64,000 bases of DNA from QHXN01 sp963785125 (lineage in GTDB: Bacteria; Acidobacteriota; Blastocatellia; Pyrinomonadales; Pyrinomonadaceae), in contig CAWATU010000008.1 of NCBI GenBank assembly GCA_963785125.1, positions 558,001 through 622,000 of the forward strand, given 5' to 3'. Positions 9,261-17,622 of the stretch are shown here, piece after piece. Both the position numbers and the translations under genes were made by a program. The notes below the pieces were generated by a model. It saw nothing but the letters and a program-made list of their open reading frames with translations, was not told where the DNA came from and ran no database searches. How positions within the stretch are numbered: the first letter of the stretch is position 1; the number at the start of each line of letters is the position of its first letter.

Positions 9261-9326
9261 TTCATCGGTTCATCGATTCATCGGTTCAATAAGCAAATGA
9301 ATCAATGATTGATTGAATCAATCCCG
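9247..9326. repeat. Tandem GATTCAT-type units in direct and inverted order
   Basis: Repeated units of the form GATTCATCG and GTTCATCG run right after the ATPase stop. They are followed by the inverse series (AATGAATCAATGATTGATTGAATCAAT in part). The two halves can pair and form an AT-richer stem-loop. It sits between two plus-strand genes and may act as a terminator. Member of the tandem-unit inverted repeat family. Confidence 0.6.
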
Positions 9327-9337
9327 CAATTCCAGAG

Positions 9338-10216
9338 ATGCCCGACAAGAGCCTGAAGATCAGAGGCGTCGAGTGGCACTACGTCACCGGCGGCCGCGGC
9401 GCGCAGACCGTGCTGCTCTTCCACGGCGCGGTGGGCGGTGCCGAGACGATGCGCTGGCTCGCCAACGCCTTCGAGGATGAGTACCGCACCATCACGCCGA
9501 CCGTCGCCGACGTATCCACGCTCGCGGAGGTGTGCGACGCCGCGAGCGCCATCCTCGACCGCGAGCACGTCGGGCGCGCCGTCGTCTTCGGCGGCTCGTT
9601 CGGCGGTCTGGTCGCGCAGGCGTTCTTTCACAGGCGACGCGCGCAGGTGCAGGACCTCGTTCTGCTCTCGACCGGCGCCCCGAGCCCGAAGGTGGGCGCG
9701 CGCACCCGTTGGATGACCGCGCCCATGCGCCTGCTCCCCTTTCCCTTCATGCGCGGGTTAATGCGGCTCGAAATCTCGCGTCACCTGGATGCGCCCGTCC
9801 CCGCAGAGCACGCTGAGCGTATCGTCGAGTTCCGGCAGCGGCTCGCACACTACTTCGAGCACACCTTGACGAAACGGACGCTCCTGTCGCGCGTGGCGTT
9901 GAGCGTGGACTTCAACCGCAACGAACGTTACGCGCCCGGCGACTCGGAGAGCTGGCCCGGACGCACGCTCATCATCGAGTCGGACAACGACCCGATGATT
10001 TCCGCCGAGGAGCGTCGCCGCCTGCGCGAAGCGTACCCGCGCGCGCTCGTCTGCACCTTCCCCGGCGCCGGCCACATGATCCCGCTCCTGCGGCTCGAAG
10101 AGCTGGTCGGCGTCGTCAAGGCTTTTCTCAAAGACGACTACAGCACGCCCGCCGAAATCTTCGGTGAATGCTCTGAGGCCGAAGGGCACGAACACCTGCC
10201 GCATGTGATGGAGTGA
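9338..10216 (+). CDS. Alpha/beta hydrolase
   Basis: 292 aa, cytoplasmic. Core fold markers: oxyanion-region LLFHGAVGG near residue 30, nucleophile elbow GGSFGG near residue 89 (Ser), an acid in ESDNDPM near residue 213, and the catalytic His in GAGHMIPLL near residue 246. A cap region with LTKRTLLSRVALSVDF lies between. Substrate cannot be told. The gene ends 4 nt before the Tat-tagged small protein and 423 nt before the amidase, so the three probably form one transcript. Confidence 0.8.
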   Translation: MPDKSLKIRGVEWHYVTGGRGAQTVLLFHGAVGGAETMRWLANAFEDEYRTITPTVADVSTLAEVCDAASAILDREHVGRAVVFGGSFGGLVAQAFFHRRRAQVQDLVLLSTGAPSPKVGARTRWMTAPMRLLPFPFMRGLMRLEISRHLDAPVPAEHAERIVEFRQRLAHYFEHTLTKRTLLSRVALSVDFNRNERYAPGDSESWPGRTLIIESDNDPMISAEERRRLREAYPRALVCTFPGAGHMIPLLRLEELVGVVKAFLKDDYSTPAEIFGECSEAEGHEHLPHVME

Positions 10217-10220
10217 GCCC

Positions 10221-10622
10221 ATGAGTAGACGGAAGACGAGTGATGAGAAGACGGCGGTCGGGACTCAGACCGCGCACGACGTGGGGCCGAACGCCTCGCG
10301 TCGTAGGTTCACGAAGACGTTGGCCGCGGCCTTCATCGCCGCGCCCGTGCTGGCCGCGCGGGCGCAGACGCCGCCCGCCACCTCAGAGCCTAAAGCACCG
10401 CCGCAGCCGCAGCCTACGCCCACGCCGCAGGGGCCGCCCGCACCTTCGCCGCTCGCGCTGGCCTACTTCGAGGTCGCGCGCCAGCGCTTCGGCACATCGC
10501 TCGCGCCCGAACAGCTTGAGGCCGTCAAGCGCGACCTCGAAGGCAACGTACGCACGGCCGAGCGCCTGCGCGCCTCCAAGCTCAAGAACTCCGACGAGCC
10601 CGACTTCGTCTTTGAAGCCTGA
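10221..10622 (+). CDS. Tat-signal small protein, GatC/AtzG-like partner of the downstream amidase
   Basis: 133 aa. The N-terminus carries a twin-arginine signal, SRRRFTKTLAAAFIAAPVLA at residues 26-45, with AxA before cleavage. A Pro/Gln linker follows. The C-terminal 60 residues (YFEVARQRFGTSLAPEQLEAV...DEPDFVF) have the helical pattern and terminal acidic DEPDFVF seen in GatC-like small subunits such as AtzG/DUF4089, which pair with amidase-signature enzymes. The amidase gene follows after 17 nt. I infer that this subunit could carry the amidase across the membrane; that is not shown by sequence alone. Confidence 0.6.
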   Translation: MSRRKTSDEKTAVGTQTAHDVGPNASRRRFTKTLAAAFIAAPVLAARAQTPPATSEPKAPPQPQPTPTPQGPPAPSPLALAYFEVARQRFGTSLAPEQLEAVKRDLEGNVRTAERLRASKLKNSDEPDFVFEA

Positions 10623-10639
10623 GCGCGAAAGTCATATTC

Positions 10640-12070
10640 ATGATTTCAGTCGAGACACTCTACGCTCCCGTCTCCGAGCTGGCGGCGCAGATACGCGCGC
10701 GCAAGCTCTCGCCCGTCGAGCTGACCGAGGCTTACCTGCAAAGGCTTGAGACCGTCGGCAAACGTCTCAACGCCGTCGCCTACATCATGCGCGAGACGGC
10801 CCTGAAGGAGGCGCGCGCGGCCGAGGACGAGATCAGACGCGGGCGCTACCGCGGCCCCCTGCACGGCATCCCGTACGGCGCCAAAGACCTCTGCGCCACG
10901 CGCGAGGCGCCGACGACGTGGGGCGCCACTCCTTACAAGGAGCAGCGCTTCGACTACGACGCGACGGTCGTCACGCGCCTGCGCGAGGCGGGCGCCATCC
11001 TCGTCGCCAAGCTCGCGATGATCGAGCTGGCCGGCGGGATGGGTTACAACCAGGCCGACGCTTCGTGGACGGGCGCGTGCCGCACGCCGTGGAACACGGG
11101 CTTCTGGTCGGGCGGCTCTTCGTCGGGGCCGGGCGCGGCGACGGCCTCGGGTTGCGTCGCCTTCTCCATCGGGTCCGAGACCTCTGGCTCGATCATCACG
11201 CCCGCGGCCTTCTGCGGCCTGTCTCGGGTTGCGGCCGACCTACGGCGCCGTCTCGCGCCACGGCGCGATGGCGCTCTCGTGGACTCTGGATAAGCTCGGG
11301 CCGATGTGCCGCTCGGCTTTGGATACGGGGCTCGTGCTCTCGGCCATCGCGGGTCGCGACCCGCTCGACCCGACCTCGCGCGCTTCCGACGCGCTCCCGC
11401 GCTACTCGAAAGAGGGACGGCTCCTCAACCCGCGGCGCGAACGCCGTCTGCTCCGCGTCGGCGTGTTGAAGGACTCGTACGAGAAGGCGCAGCCCGAGGT
11501 GAACAAGAACTTCCTCGCCTCCGTCGAAGTGCTCCAACGCTTCGCCGCCGTAGAGATGGACGTGAAGTTGCCCGACTTTCCCTACGGCCCTTCGGTCGGC
11601 ACCATCGTCGATGCAGAGGGCGCGAGCGCGTTCCGCGACCTCATCGAGTCAGGACGCGTCTCGGAGCTGGCCTCGCCCGAGGGGCGCGTCGGCGGCTTCG
11701 CGGCTTCGCTGGTGACGGCCGTCGATTACCTGCACGCCATGCGTCATGCGCGCGCCGATGCGGCGAGCGTGGGCCGAGATGTTCAAGAAGGTGGACGTGC
11801 TCGTCGCGCCCTCGCGCTGCGACCGTCTCGTATCCGGTGGACAAGACTTTCGATAAGGCGTATCCCGGCATCGGCGCCTCCTCGCCCATCGGCGCCAGCA
11901 ACCTCGTCGGCGTGCCCGCAGTCTCCGTGCCGAACGGCTTCGGCCAGAACGGACTGCCGACCGGCATCCAGCTTGTCGGCCCCGCCTGGGGCGAGCGCGA
12001 GCTGCTTGAGCTGTCGGTCGCATACCAGTCCGCGACCGACTGGCACACGCGCCGTCCGCCGGAGCCTTAA
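10640..12070 (+). pseudogene. Amidase-signature enzyme broken by three +1 frameshifts
   Basis: The full-length amidase (about 475 aa) can be read only by changing frame three times. Part 1, 10640 to about 11222, holds Lys of YGAKDL and GGSSSGPGAA. The frame then changes near 11222-11226, inside the signature region after ETSGSIITPAAFCGL, to RPTYGAVSRHG. A second change lies near 11742-11750, giving APMRRAWAEMFKK. A third near 11811-11823 gives TVSYPVDKTFDKAYPG and runs to the TAA at 12070. Each change fits one extra base. The Ser-cisSer-Lys triad is intact. This is either recent decay or sequence error; composition is still fully coding-like. Confidence 0.8.
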
Positions 12071-12612
12071 AGATGTGAAGGTTCAAATTTGAACTTTATC
12101 TCTTCACCTTCGTGGCTATTTAGAGACTAAATCTTTATCCTGCGAAATTTTAATCGGGCAACCCGACTTTCCTCATCCGAAAACGCCGACGCCCATCCAT
12201 TCTTTCGGAGGGCCCGACTGCAAATGTCGGACTCTTCCTGCGCCGCGCCCCGTACGCGGCCCTCCGCAGCATTCCTTCGCGACTTTACGCCGGCCGCGCG
12301 CCTCTGGCATCGCCTTTGCTTTATCAGAAACCGCGATTCGATAAGGAACTCTGATGCGAGTTCTGGTTGAAATTTAACGACGGGAGACGCGGCGCCTGCG
12401 CCGTGTGTCAGTGTCAGAAGTGTCACACGTTCGGCGGACGGCGCCGGCACTATTCGGCGAGACTTGCCGCGACGTCTCGCAGGCTGCAGGTACGAGATGC
12501 GCGCGTGTTGCGAGCGCGAAAATTTTCGGTGCAACCCGTGCGCGGGCGTACGGTCATCAAGTGATGTCCGACAGAACAAGCAGTACATATTGCAGAAGGA
12601 GATTTCAAGATA
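12071..12612. other. 542-bp non-coding stretch with palindromes upstream of the OMP gene
   Basis: No credible gene on either strand. A minus-strand frame runs through here into the OMP gene but has low-complexity antisense composition. Features seen: perfect 14-bp palindrome GTTCAAATTTGAAC at 12081-12094, just after the amidase stop, with flanking GTGAAG/CTTCAC arms; and at 12402-12429 a CGTGTG...CACACG inverted repeat enclosing two direct TGTCAG copies (12406-12417). A ribosome site AAGGAG lies before the ATG at 12613. Confidence 0.55.
12402..12429. promoter_or_regulatory. Candidate operator: TGTCAG direct repeats inside an inverted repeat
   Basis: Arms CGTGTG (12402-12407) and CACACG (12424-12429) enclose TGTCAG-TGTCAG and a further TGTCA. 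The same half-site is found before the subtilase gene and around the NtrC-type regulator. It lies about 185 bp upstream of the outer-membrane protein start. Role is inferred from symmetry only. Confidence 0.35.
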
Positions 12613-13216
12613 ATGCGTAAGCTTTTCATGGCGGCGCTCTTCATCGCCTGCACCTCGTCGTTTACGTTCGCGCAGACCGGCGATGACTACAACAAGTACG
12701 ACTTCGGCGTCCTCTACTCGCACAACCGTCAGGACACCGGCTTCGACGACCCGACGACCTCGAACTTCCTTAGCGAGCGCGAGGGCTTCCACGGCGTCGA
12801 GGTCTTCGCCAAGGGCAACATCAGCCGCTACGTCGGCCTCAAGGGCTCGTACTCGTTCAACCGCAAATCGTTCGACATCAACGGCGGCACGGCGGCGACC
12901 ACGTTCGACGTTGACGCCGACCTGCACCAGCTCCTCGGCGGCGCCGAGTTCAAGGACAACGCCAAGGAGACGAAGGTGAAGCCGTTCGCCCACGTCCTCG
13001 CGGGCGTCGCGCACACGCGCGCCGACGTCGAGCAACTCGCTCGTCTCGTTCGACGAGAGCGACACTGGCTTCGCCGCGGCCGTCGGCGGCGGCGTTGACT
13101 TCAAGCTCAACGACCGCATCGACCTGCGCGCCTTCCAGTTCGACTACAACCCGATCCGCGCCAACGGCGAGACCTCGCACAACTTCCGCGTCGGCATCGG
13201 CCTCATCTTCCGCTAA
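12613..13216 (+). pseudogene. Outer-membrane beta-barrel protein with one frameshift
   Basis: Signal peptide MRKLFMAALFIACTSSFTFA, then about 180 residues of alternating strands (YDFGVLYSHNRQD, VEVFAKGNISRYVGLKGSYSF, FDVDADLHQLLGGAEF). From about 13027 the frame shifts: the original frame becomes Arg-rich and stops at 13098. The next frame continues SSNSLVSFDESDTGFAAAVG and ends FNFRVGIGLIFR-like (residues HNFRVGIGLIFR, TAA 13214-13216), a typical barrel end with terminal aromatic strand. Likely an OmpA/opacity-like 8-strand porin. One extra base or two missing bases would explain the shift. Confidence 0.75.
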
Positions 13217-13275
13217 AGACCGCAAGCCCGACCGCGAGGAAGGGCGTACGTCTGACGAAGTAAGTTGAGTAAGAA

Positions 13276-13324
13276 AGAAGGAGGGAGGATGAGAGGCAGC
13301 GGGCCTCTCATCCTCCCTCCTTCT
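13276..13324. terminator. Perfect 22-bp stem-loop
   Basis: 13276-13297 pairs perfectly with 13303-13324 (5-nt loop AGCGG). It is built from GGAGG/GATGAGAGG units, between the convergent OMP and CheA-type genes, so it can stop both transcripts. Confidence 0.75.
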
Positions 13325-13345
13325 GCGTTCGACCGATGCCCTCCC

Positions 13346-15400
13346 TCACGGTCGGGCTTTCGTCTCTTTTTCAGTCCAGACTGTCCAATAGACGCGGCAG
13401 GTCGAGGACGAGGGCGACCGTGCCGTCGCGCAGCTCGGTCGCGCCGCCGACAGCGCGCCAGCGCTTCGCGTGACGCCCGAGTCCGCGCACGAGCACTTCG
13501 CTCTGCGCCTCCAACTCGTCCACGGCGATGGCCGCGCGCGCCTCGCCGTCCGAGCCCTGGCGCGCGCGCGCGCGACGACGTAGGCTCGCCGCGCCGCACC
13601 GTTCGTCTCTCCCTCTTGAATGCTCGACCCAAGAAGCTCGCGCAGCTCGACGAGCGGCAGCTCGCGCCCGCGCCAGCGGAGCGTGCGACGCGCCCCCGCG
13701 CTTGAAACCTCCGAAGCTTCGGCGTGACCTATCTCGACGACGTGCGACGCACCGAGGCAGTAGCGGCGCCCGGCCGACCTGACGACGTGCGCGGGCAGGA
13801 GCGCAAGCGCCGTCGGCAGGCGCAGCTCGAAGGTCGTGCCGCGCCCGCGCAGGCTCCGCACGCGGACTTCGCCGCCCCCCTCCTCGACCGCGCGCTCGAC
13901 CACGTCGAGCCCGACGCCGCGGCCCGAGACGAGCGAGGCGCGCGCCGCGGTCGAGAAGCCCGGGCGGAAGATGAGTCGCAGCGCGTGCGCGTCGGTAATC
14001 TTCGAGTCCGGCGCGACCAGCCCCGCGGCTGCGGCTGCGCGTCCGGCCGCCTCCACGTCAACCCCGCGCCCGTCGTCCGAGACGCGCAGCACGACGAGCC
14101 CGCCCTCGGAGTCCGCCTCGATGCGGATGCACCCCGCGGCCGGCTTGCCCGCGGCCAAACGCTCCTCTTCCGTCTCGACGCCGTGATCGACCGCGTTGCG
14201 CACGAGGTGGAGCAGAGGGTCTGCGACGCGCTCTGCGAGCGAGCGGTCGAGCCGCGCGTCGCCGCCCGCAACCTCGAACTCGACGCGCTTGCCTGCCTCG
14301 CGCGCCGCCGCGCGACCCGCACGCGCCGCGCGCAGGAGCGAAGCGCGCAGAGAGACCATGCGCAGCCCGATGAGACGCTCCTCCAGCTCGAAGAAGCTCC
14401 GCCGGACGCCGCGCGCGCGCTCCTCCAACCCTGCGCGCCCTTCGGCGCCCGCCAGCGCCAGTTCGAGTGCGCCCAGCGTGTCCGCGAACAGCCCGTGCGT
14501 CGTCGAGATCAGCTCGTCCAGCTCTTCGAGCGTCACGCGCACGCCCGTCGTTGACGTGCTTGATGAAGATGTCGTGTTCGTCGTCGTCGCGTGCGGCGCG
14601 GCCTCAGACTGCTCTAACGTTCCGTCCCGATTTTTTTCAAACGTCTTGTCCGCCGGCCCGGCGTCCGTCTTCGCGGCGGCGAGCGTCGCGCCGAAGGCGG
14701 CCCCGCGCTCCGCGAGTTTCGTGAAGCCTTCGGCGCTCGCGTACACGATACGGAAGCCGACGCGGCCCGGCCCCACGTCGCTGACGAAGGGCTGCGTCGA
14801 GATGACCTCGCCCGACTCCTTGAGTGACTCGCTCAGGCGCTTGTACTGCTCGTCGAAGTCCGAGATGTCGAACTCCACGTTGACGAGGTATGCGCGCGCG
14901 CCCTCGGCGACCGCCTCGGCCAGACGCCCGCGCTCGTGCGCGCTCAAGGCCCGCGCGACCTCCGGCGGCAGAAGCTCTTCAGCTACCGCGCGCGCGCCCG
15001 CCGCCGCGACCGGATTCTGCGCGGCCAGCCGCCGCAGACGTTCGACGAGCCGCGCGGGCACCGCCCACTCCGCGCCGCGCGCCGCGGCGTGGAGGCTCTC
15101 GGCCAGCGCGCCGACGGCCTCTTCGCACGCGTCGAGTGCCTCTTCGTCGAGCGGCGCTTGCCCGCGGCGCACGGCGTCGAGGAGCGACTCGAACTCGTGC
15201 GCCACACGCCCCGCCGGGTCGAGCCCCGCGGCCGCGGCCGTCCCCTTCACGGTATGCACGTGCCGGAAGGTGCGCGCCACCAGCTCGCGCCGCGCAGGCC
15301 CTTCGCCCCGCCGCTCGCGCAGCTCGGCCACGTCGCCGTACAGCTCTTCGATGAGGTCTTCAGCCTCGGCCAGGAACTCTCTGAGCAGGTGTTCGTCCAT
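13346..15400 (-). CDS. CheA-type histidine kinase, C-terminus out of frame at a (CG)7 tract
   Basis: About 684 aa from MDEHLLREFL. Order: Hpt domain (1-110) with phospho-site HTVKGTAAAAG; a second domain (about 150-230); dimerisation and ATPase with LVRNAVDHGVE (N box), VSDDGRGVD, FRPGFST and GRGVGLDVVE; CheW-like domain (from about 520). In the CheW-like part the frame passes through (CG)7 at 13561-13574 and then becomes Arg-rich. Removing one CG restores QGSDGEARAAIAVDELEAQ and ends LPRLLDSLD at 13371. The ATG at 15400 is chosen; a longer ORF to 15469 is only repeat sequence. No chemoreceptor or flagellar genes nearby, so it may control a non-chemotaxis pathway. Confidence 0.8.
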   Translation of the reverse strand: MDEHLLREFLAEAEDLIEELYGDVAELRERRGEGPARRELVARTFRHVHTVKGTAAAAGLDPAGRVAHEFESLLDAVRRGQAPLDEEALDACEEAVGALAESLHAAARGAEWAVPARLVERLRRLAAQNPVAAAGARAVAEELLPPEVARALSAHERGRLAEAVAEGARAYLVNVEFDISDFDEQYKRLSESLKESGEVISTQPFVSDVGPGRVGFRIVYASAEGFTKLAERGAAFGATLAAAKTDAGPADKTFEKNRDGTLEQSEAAPHATTTNTTSSSSTSTTGVRVTLEELDELISTTHGLFADTLGALELALAGAEGRAGLEERARGVRRSFFELEERLIGLRMVSLRASLLRAARAGRAAAREAGKRVEFEVAGGDARLDRSLAERVADPLLHLVRNAVDHGVETEEERLAAGKPAAGCIRIEADSEGGLVVLRVSDDGRGVDVEAAGRAAAAAGLVAPDSKITDAHALRLIFRPGFSTAARASLVSGRGVGLDVVERAVEEGGGEVRVRSLRGRGTTFELRLPTALALLPAHVVRSAGRRYCLGASHVVEIGHAEASEVSSAGARRTLRWRGRELPLVELRELLGSSIQEGETNGAARRAYVVARARARARTARRARPSPWTSWRRRAKCSCADSGVTRSAGALSAARPSCATARSPSSSTCRVYWTVWTEKETKARP
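13561..13574. repeat. (CG)7 dinucleotide tract inside the CheA-type gene
   Basis: Seven CG units. Six units (or any change of minus 2 mod 3) would put the conserved CheW-like C-terminus back in frame. Such tracts are prone to slippage in vivo and to error in sequencing. Confidence 0.85.
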
Positions 15401-15403
15401 GAA

Positions 15404-15550
15404 AAGAAGCAGGCAGAAGGCAGATGGCAGTAGGCAGTTTAAAAACGTCGGGCGGTGCGCCCGCCCCATGGCCGTGACGCACCGCCTCTTAGACTACTAC
15501 TGCCTTCTGCCTTCTGCCTACTGCCTACTGTTTATTGACTACTGGCTACT
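15404..15550. repeat. Tandem CAGTAGG/CTACTGC heptamer inverted repeat
   Basis: Left arm of CAGGCAGAAGGCAGATGGCAGTAGGCAG-type units and right arm of TACTGCC/TTCTGCC units, spaced by about 80 bp with its own inner GGCGGTGCG/CGCACCGCC stem. It lies between nusB and the CheA-type gene (both minus). The right arm encodes the last residues and stop of nusB. Confidence 0.7.
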
Positions 15551-16065
15551 TTGCTTTCGCCATCGGCCTGCGGGTCGCCGCCGTCGTCATCGGCGCCGGG
15601 CTCCTCTTCCTCTTCGGGGTGGCGGACGGCGTCCTCCTGCGGGCTCTCGCGGTCGAGGTCGCGCTTGATGGCGTCGAGGATGCCGTTGATGAACTGCGTG
15701 GCCTCGTAGGTCGAGAAGCGGCGCGCGATCTCCAGCGACTCGTTGATGGCGACCGTGCGCGGCGTCTGCTCGTGGAGAAACTCGTAGACGGCCATGCGCA
15801 GGATGTTCCTGTCCACGACGGCCATGCGCGAGATGCGCCAGTGCTCGGCGCGCGAGCGAATGCGCTCGTCGAGTTCTTCGAGGTGCGCGAGCGCGCCCAC
15901 GGCGAGCCGGGTCGCGAACTCGCGCGCGCCCTCGTCCATCTCCGGCTCGCCCAGCTCGTCCCAGTAGGAGCGGACGAGGTCGTCCGGCCGCACGGCCGCG
16001 CCACCTAAATCCGCCGCAAAGAGCATCTGCAAGGCGCACTCGCGCGCCTTACGTCTTGAACCCAT
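15532..16065 (-). CDS. nusB: Transcription antitermination protein NusB
   Basis: 177 aa RNA-binding helical protein of the NusB/BoxA antitermination complex for rRNA transcription. Family pattern is clear: MGSRRKARECALQMLFAAD at the start, ISRMAVVDRNILRMAVYEF and TPRTVAINESLEIARRFS, then FINGILDAIKRDL. The C-terminal 35 residues are an acidic extension (EEEEEPGADDDGGD) that the core family lacks. The very last residues (KVASSQ) and stop are written by the downstream repeat. It lies just downstream of ribH, a pairing known in many bacteria (ribH-nusB). Confidence 0.93.
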   Translation of the reverse strand: MGSRRKARECALQMLFAADLGGAAVRPDDLVRSYWDELGEPEMDEGAREFATRLAVGALAHLEELDERIRSRAEHWRISRMAVVDRNILRMAVYEFLHEQTPRTVAINESLEIARRFSTYEATQFINGILDAIKRDLDRESPQEDAVRHPEEEEEPGADDDGGDPQADGESKVASSQ

Positions 16066-16082
16066 ATGAATGATTTCGTAAA

Positions 16083-16159
16083 CGGTGAATGGTGAATAGT
16101 AAATAGTGAATGGGAAGAACGGCTGTCTCCATTCACTATTTACTATTCACCATTCACCG
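16083..16159. repeat. Perfect 31-bp stem-loop of GGTGAAT-type units
   Basis: 16083-16113 is the exact reverse complement of 16129-16159, with a 15-nt loop. Units: GGTGAAT, GGTGAAT, AGTAAAT, AGTGAAT. Located between ribH and nusB. The distal arm encodes the last residues (VNGE) and TAG of ribH. Likely folds in the RNA; effect on nusB expression unknown. Confidence 0.85.
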
Positions 16160-16646
16160 ACTTCAAAAGATTAACCATTTCGACGGCCGACATCGCGGCC
16201 TCGAACCCCTTGTTCCCGGCCTTAACCCCCGCGCGGTCGATGGCCTGCTCTAAAGTGTCGGCGGTAACGATACCGTAGAGCACGGGCACGCCCGTCTGTA
16301 GCGAGACGTGTGCGACGCCCTTCGTGACCTCGCCCGCCACGTACTCGAAGTGCGGCGTCTGGCCGCGGATGACCGTGCCCAGACAGACGACGGCGTCGAA
16401 GCGACCCGACTGCGCGGCCTTGAGCGCCACCAGCGGAATCTCGAACGAGCCGGGCACGCGAAAGTGCTCGACCGCCGCCTCGTCCGCGCCCAGACGTTCG
16501 AGCGCGTCCAGAGCGCCTTCGACCAAACGCGCCGTCAGAAAGTCGTTCCAACGGCTGGAGACCAGCGCAAAGCGAAAGCCTCCGGCGCTCAACCGCCCCT
16601 GATGCGTCACAGGCTCCAAAAGTCTTCCTCGACTTCTCCGAATCAC
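16143..16646 (-). CDS. ribH: 6,7-dimethyl-8-ribityllumazine synthase
   Basis: 167 aa; condenses 5-amino-6-ribitylamino-uracil with 3,4-dihydroxy-2-butanone 4-phosphate in riboflavin synthesis. Family motifs: FALVSSRWNDFLT near the start, RVPGSFEIPL near residue 64, VCLGTVIRGQTPHFEYVA with the catalytic His, PVLYGIVTADTLEQA and GNKGFEAAMSA. The start is GTG at 16646. The last four residues and stop come from the adjoining repeat, so the native C-terminus may have been replaced. Forms icosahedral or pentameric particles in this family. Confidence 0.95.
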   Translation of the reverse strand: MIRRSRGRLLEPVTHQGRLSAGGFRFALVSSRWNDFLTARLVEGALDALERLGADEAAVEHFRVPGSFEIPLVALKAAQSGRFDAVVCLGTVIRGQTPHFEYVAGEVTKGVAHVSLQTGVPVLYGIVTADTLEQAIDRAGVKAGNKGFEAAMSAVEMVNLLKSVNGE

Positions 16647-16679
16647 GTGGGAGTTAAGAACTGAAGTCAGTATAGAAAA

Positions 16680-16822
16680 GTGAGTGACGAGTTACAAGTG
16701 AGGGGAAGAAAGTAGGCAGTAGGCAGTCGCTCCGCGTTATTAGTGTTGCAGGGTTAACCTTGCGTTCACGATACCGAGGCTTTCAACTGCCTACGGCCAT
16801 CTGCCTACTGCCTACTGCCCTC
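16680..16822. repeat. Tandem GTAGGCA heptamer inverted repeat
   Basis: Short left arm (AGTAGGCAGTAGGCAGT around 16709-16727) and longer right arm (CTGCCTAC/CATCTGCCTACTGCC, 16783-16820), separated by about 55 bp of unrelated sequence. It lies between enoyl-CoA hydratase and ribH, both minus. The right arm provides the stop codon of the hydratase gene. Confidence 0.65.
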
Positions 16823-17501
16823 TAAACGAGGGCTTGCGCTTTTCGAGGAAGGCGCGTGTGCCTTCGCGCACGTCCGCGGTGGCGAAGAGGCGGGCGAAGA
16901 GTTCGGCTTCGAGGCGGAGGGCTTCGTCGAGGGGGAGGCGCGCGCCGCGCGTGACGGCCTGAAGACAGGCACGTACGGCGAGCGGGGCGGCGTTGTCGAT
17001 GACGGATTGCGCGAGCGCTTCTGCTTCTGCGAGGAGGCGGTCGGGCTCGACGACGCGGTTGACGAGGCCGAGCCGGAGCGCCTCTTCCGCGCTCAACTCT
17101 TCGCCCGCGAGCATCGCCGAGAGCGCGCGGCCACTGCCTACCGCGCGCGCGAGTCGCTGCGTGCCGCCGTAGGCGGGGATGACGCCGAGGCGCGCTTCGG
17201 GGAGGCTGAAGCGCGCGTCTGTCGAAGCGATGCGCAGGTGGCAGGCGAGCGCCAGCTCACAGCCGCCGCCCGCGGCCGCGCCCTGCACGGCGGCGATGAC
17301 GGGCGTGCCGCACAGCTCTATCCGGTCGCAGACCTCCTGCCCGCGCTCGGCCTTGCGGCGCGCGGCCGTCTCGTCCATCCCTTCCAGCTCAACGATGTCC
17401 GTGCCCGCGCAGAAGTCCTTTCCGGCGCCGCAGAGAATCACCGCGCGCAGGTCGCGCCGCGTCTCGACGCCCGCGAAGATTTCGCCGACGCGTTCGAGCA
17501 T
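16812..17501 (-). CDS. Enoyl-CoA hydratase/isomerase family protein
   Basis: Crotonase-fold enzyme of fatty-acid or branched acyl-CoA breakdown. Seen: VILCGAGKDFCAGTDI (first oxyanion-hole strand), AAVQGAAAGGGCELALACH (second oxyanion region and Glu), LPEARLGVIPAYGG (second catalytic Glu region). From the ATG at 17501 it is 229 aa and lacks the usual first ~30 residues. These are present in the same frame upstream, to about 17588 (DGSVAVEGRGTLLFVRLERA, KRNALTRA), but I find no ATG, GTG or TTG there. So the true start is unresolved or the 5' end is frameshifted. Next to a 3-hydroxyacyl-CoA dehydrogenase, which fits beta-oxidation. Confidence 0.85.
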   Translation of the reverse strand: MLERVGEIFAGVETRRDLRAVILCGAGKDFCAGTDIVELEGMDETAARRKAERGQEVCDRIELCGTPVIAAVQGAAAGGGCELALACHLRIASTDARFSLPEARLGVIPAYGGTQRLARAVGSGRALSAMLAGEELSAEEALRLGLVNRVVEPDRLLAEAEALAQSVIDNAAPLAVRACLQAVTRGARLPLDEALRLEAELFARLFATADVREGTRAFLEKRKPSFRGQ

Positions 17502-17622
17502 CGCGCGCGTCAGGGCGTTGCGCTTCGCCGCGCGTTCGAGCCGGACGAAGAGGAGCGTGCCGCGCCCTTCAACGGCGACCGAACCGTCGGCGCGACGCGC
17601 GTTCCCTCTCTCTCGTCCTTCG

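Noticed and set aside
12127..13119. 330-aa minus-strand frame
   Set aside because: Crosses both a non-coding stretch and the OM protein gene in antisense; no motif.
15400..15469. N-terminal extension of the CheA-type protein
   Set aside because: The extra 23 residues are only translated repeat; the family N-terminus begins at MDEHLL.
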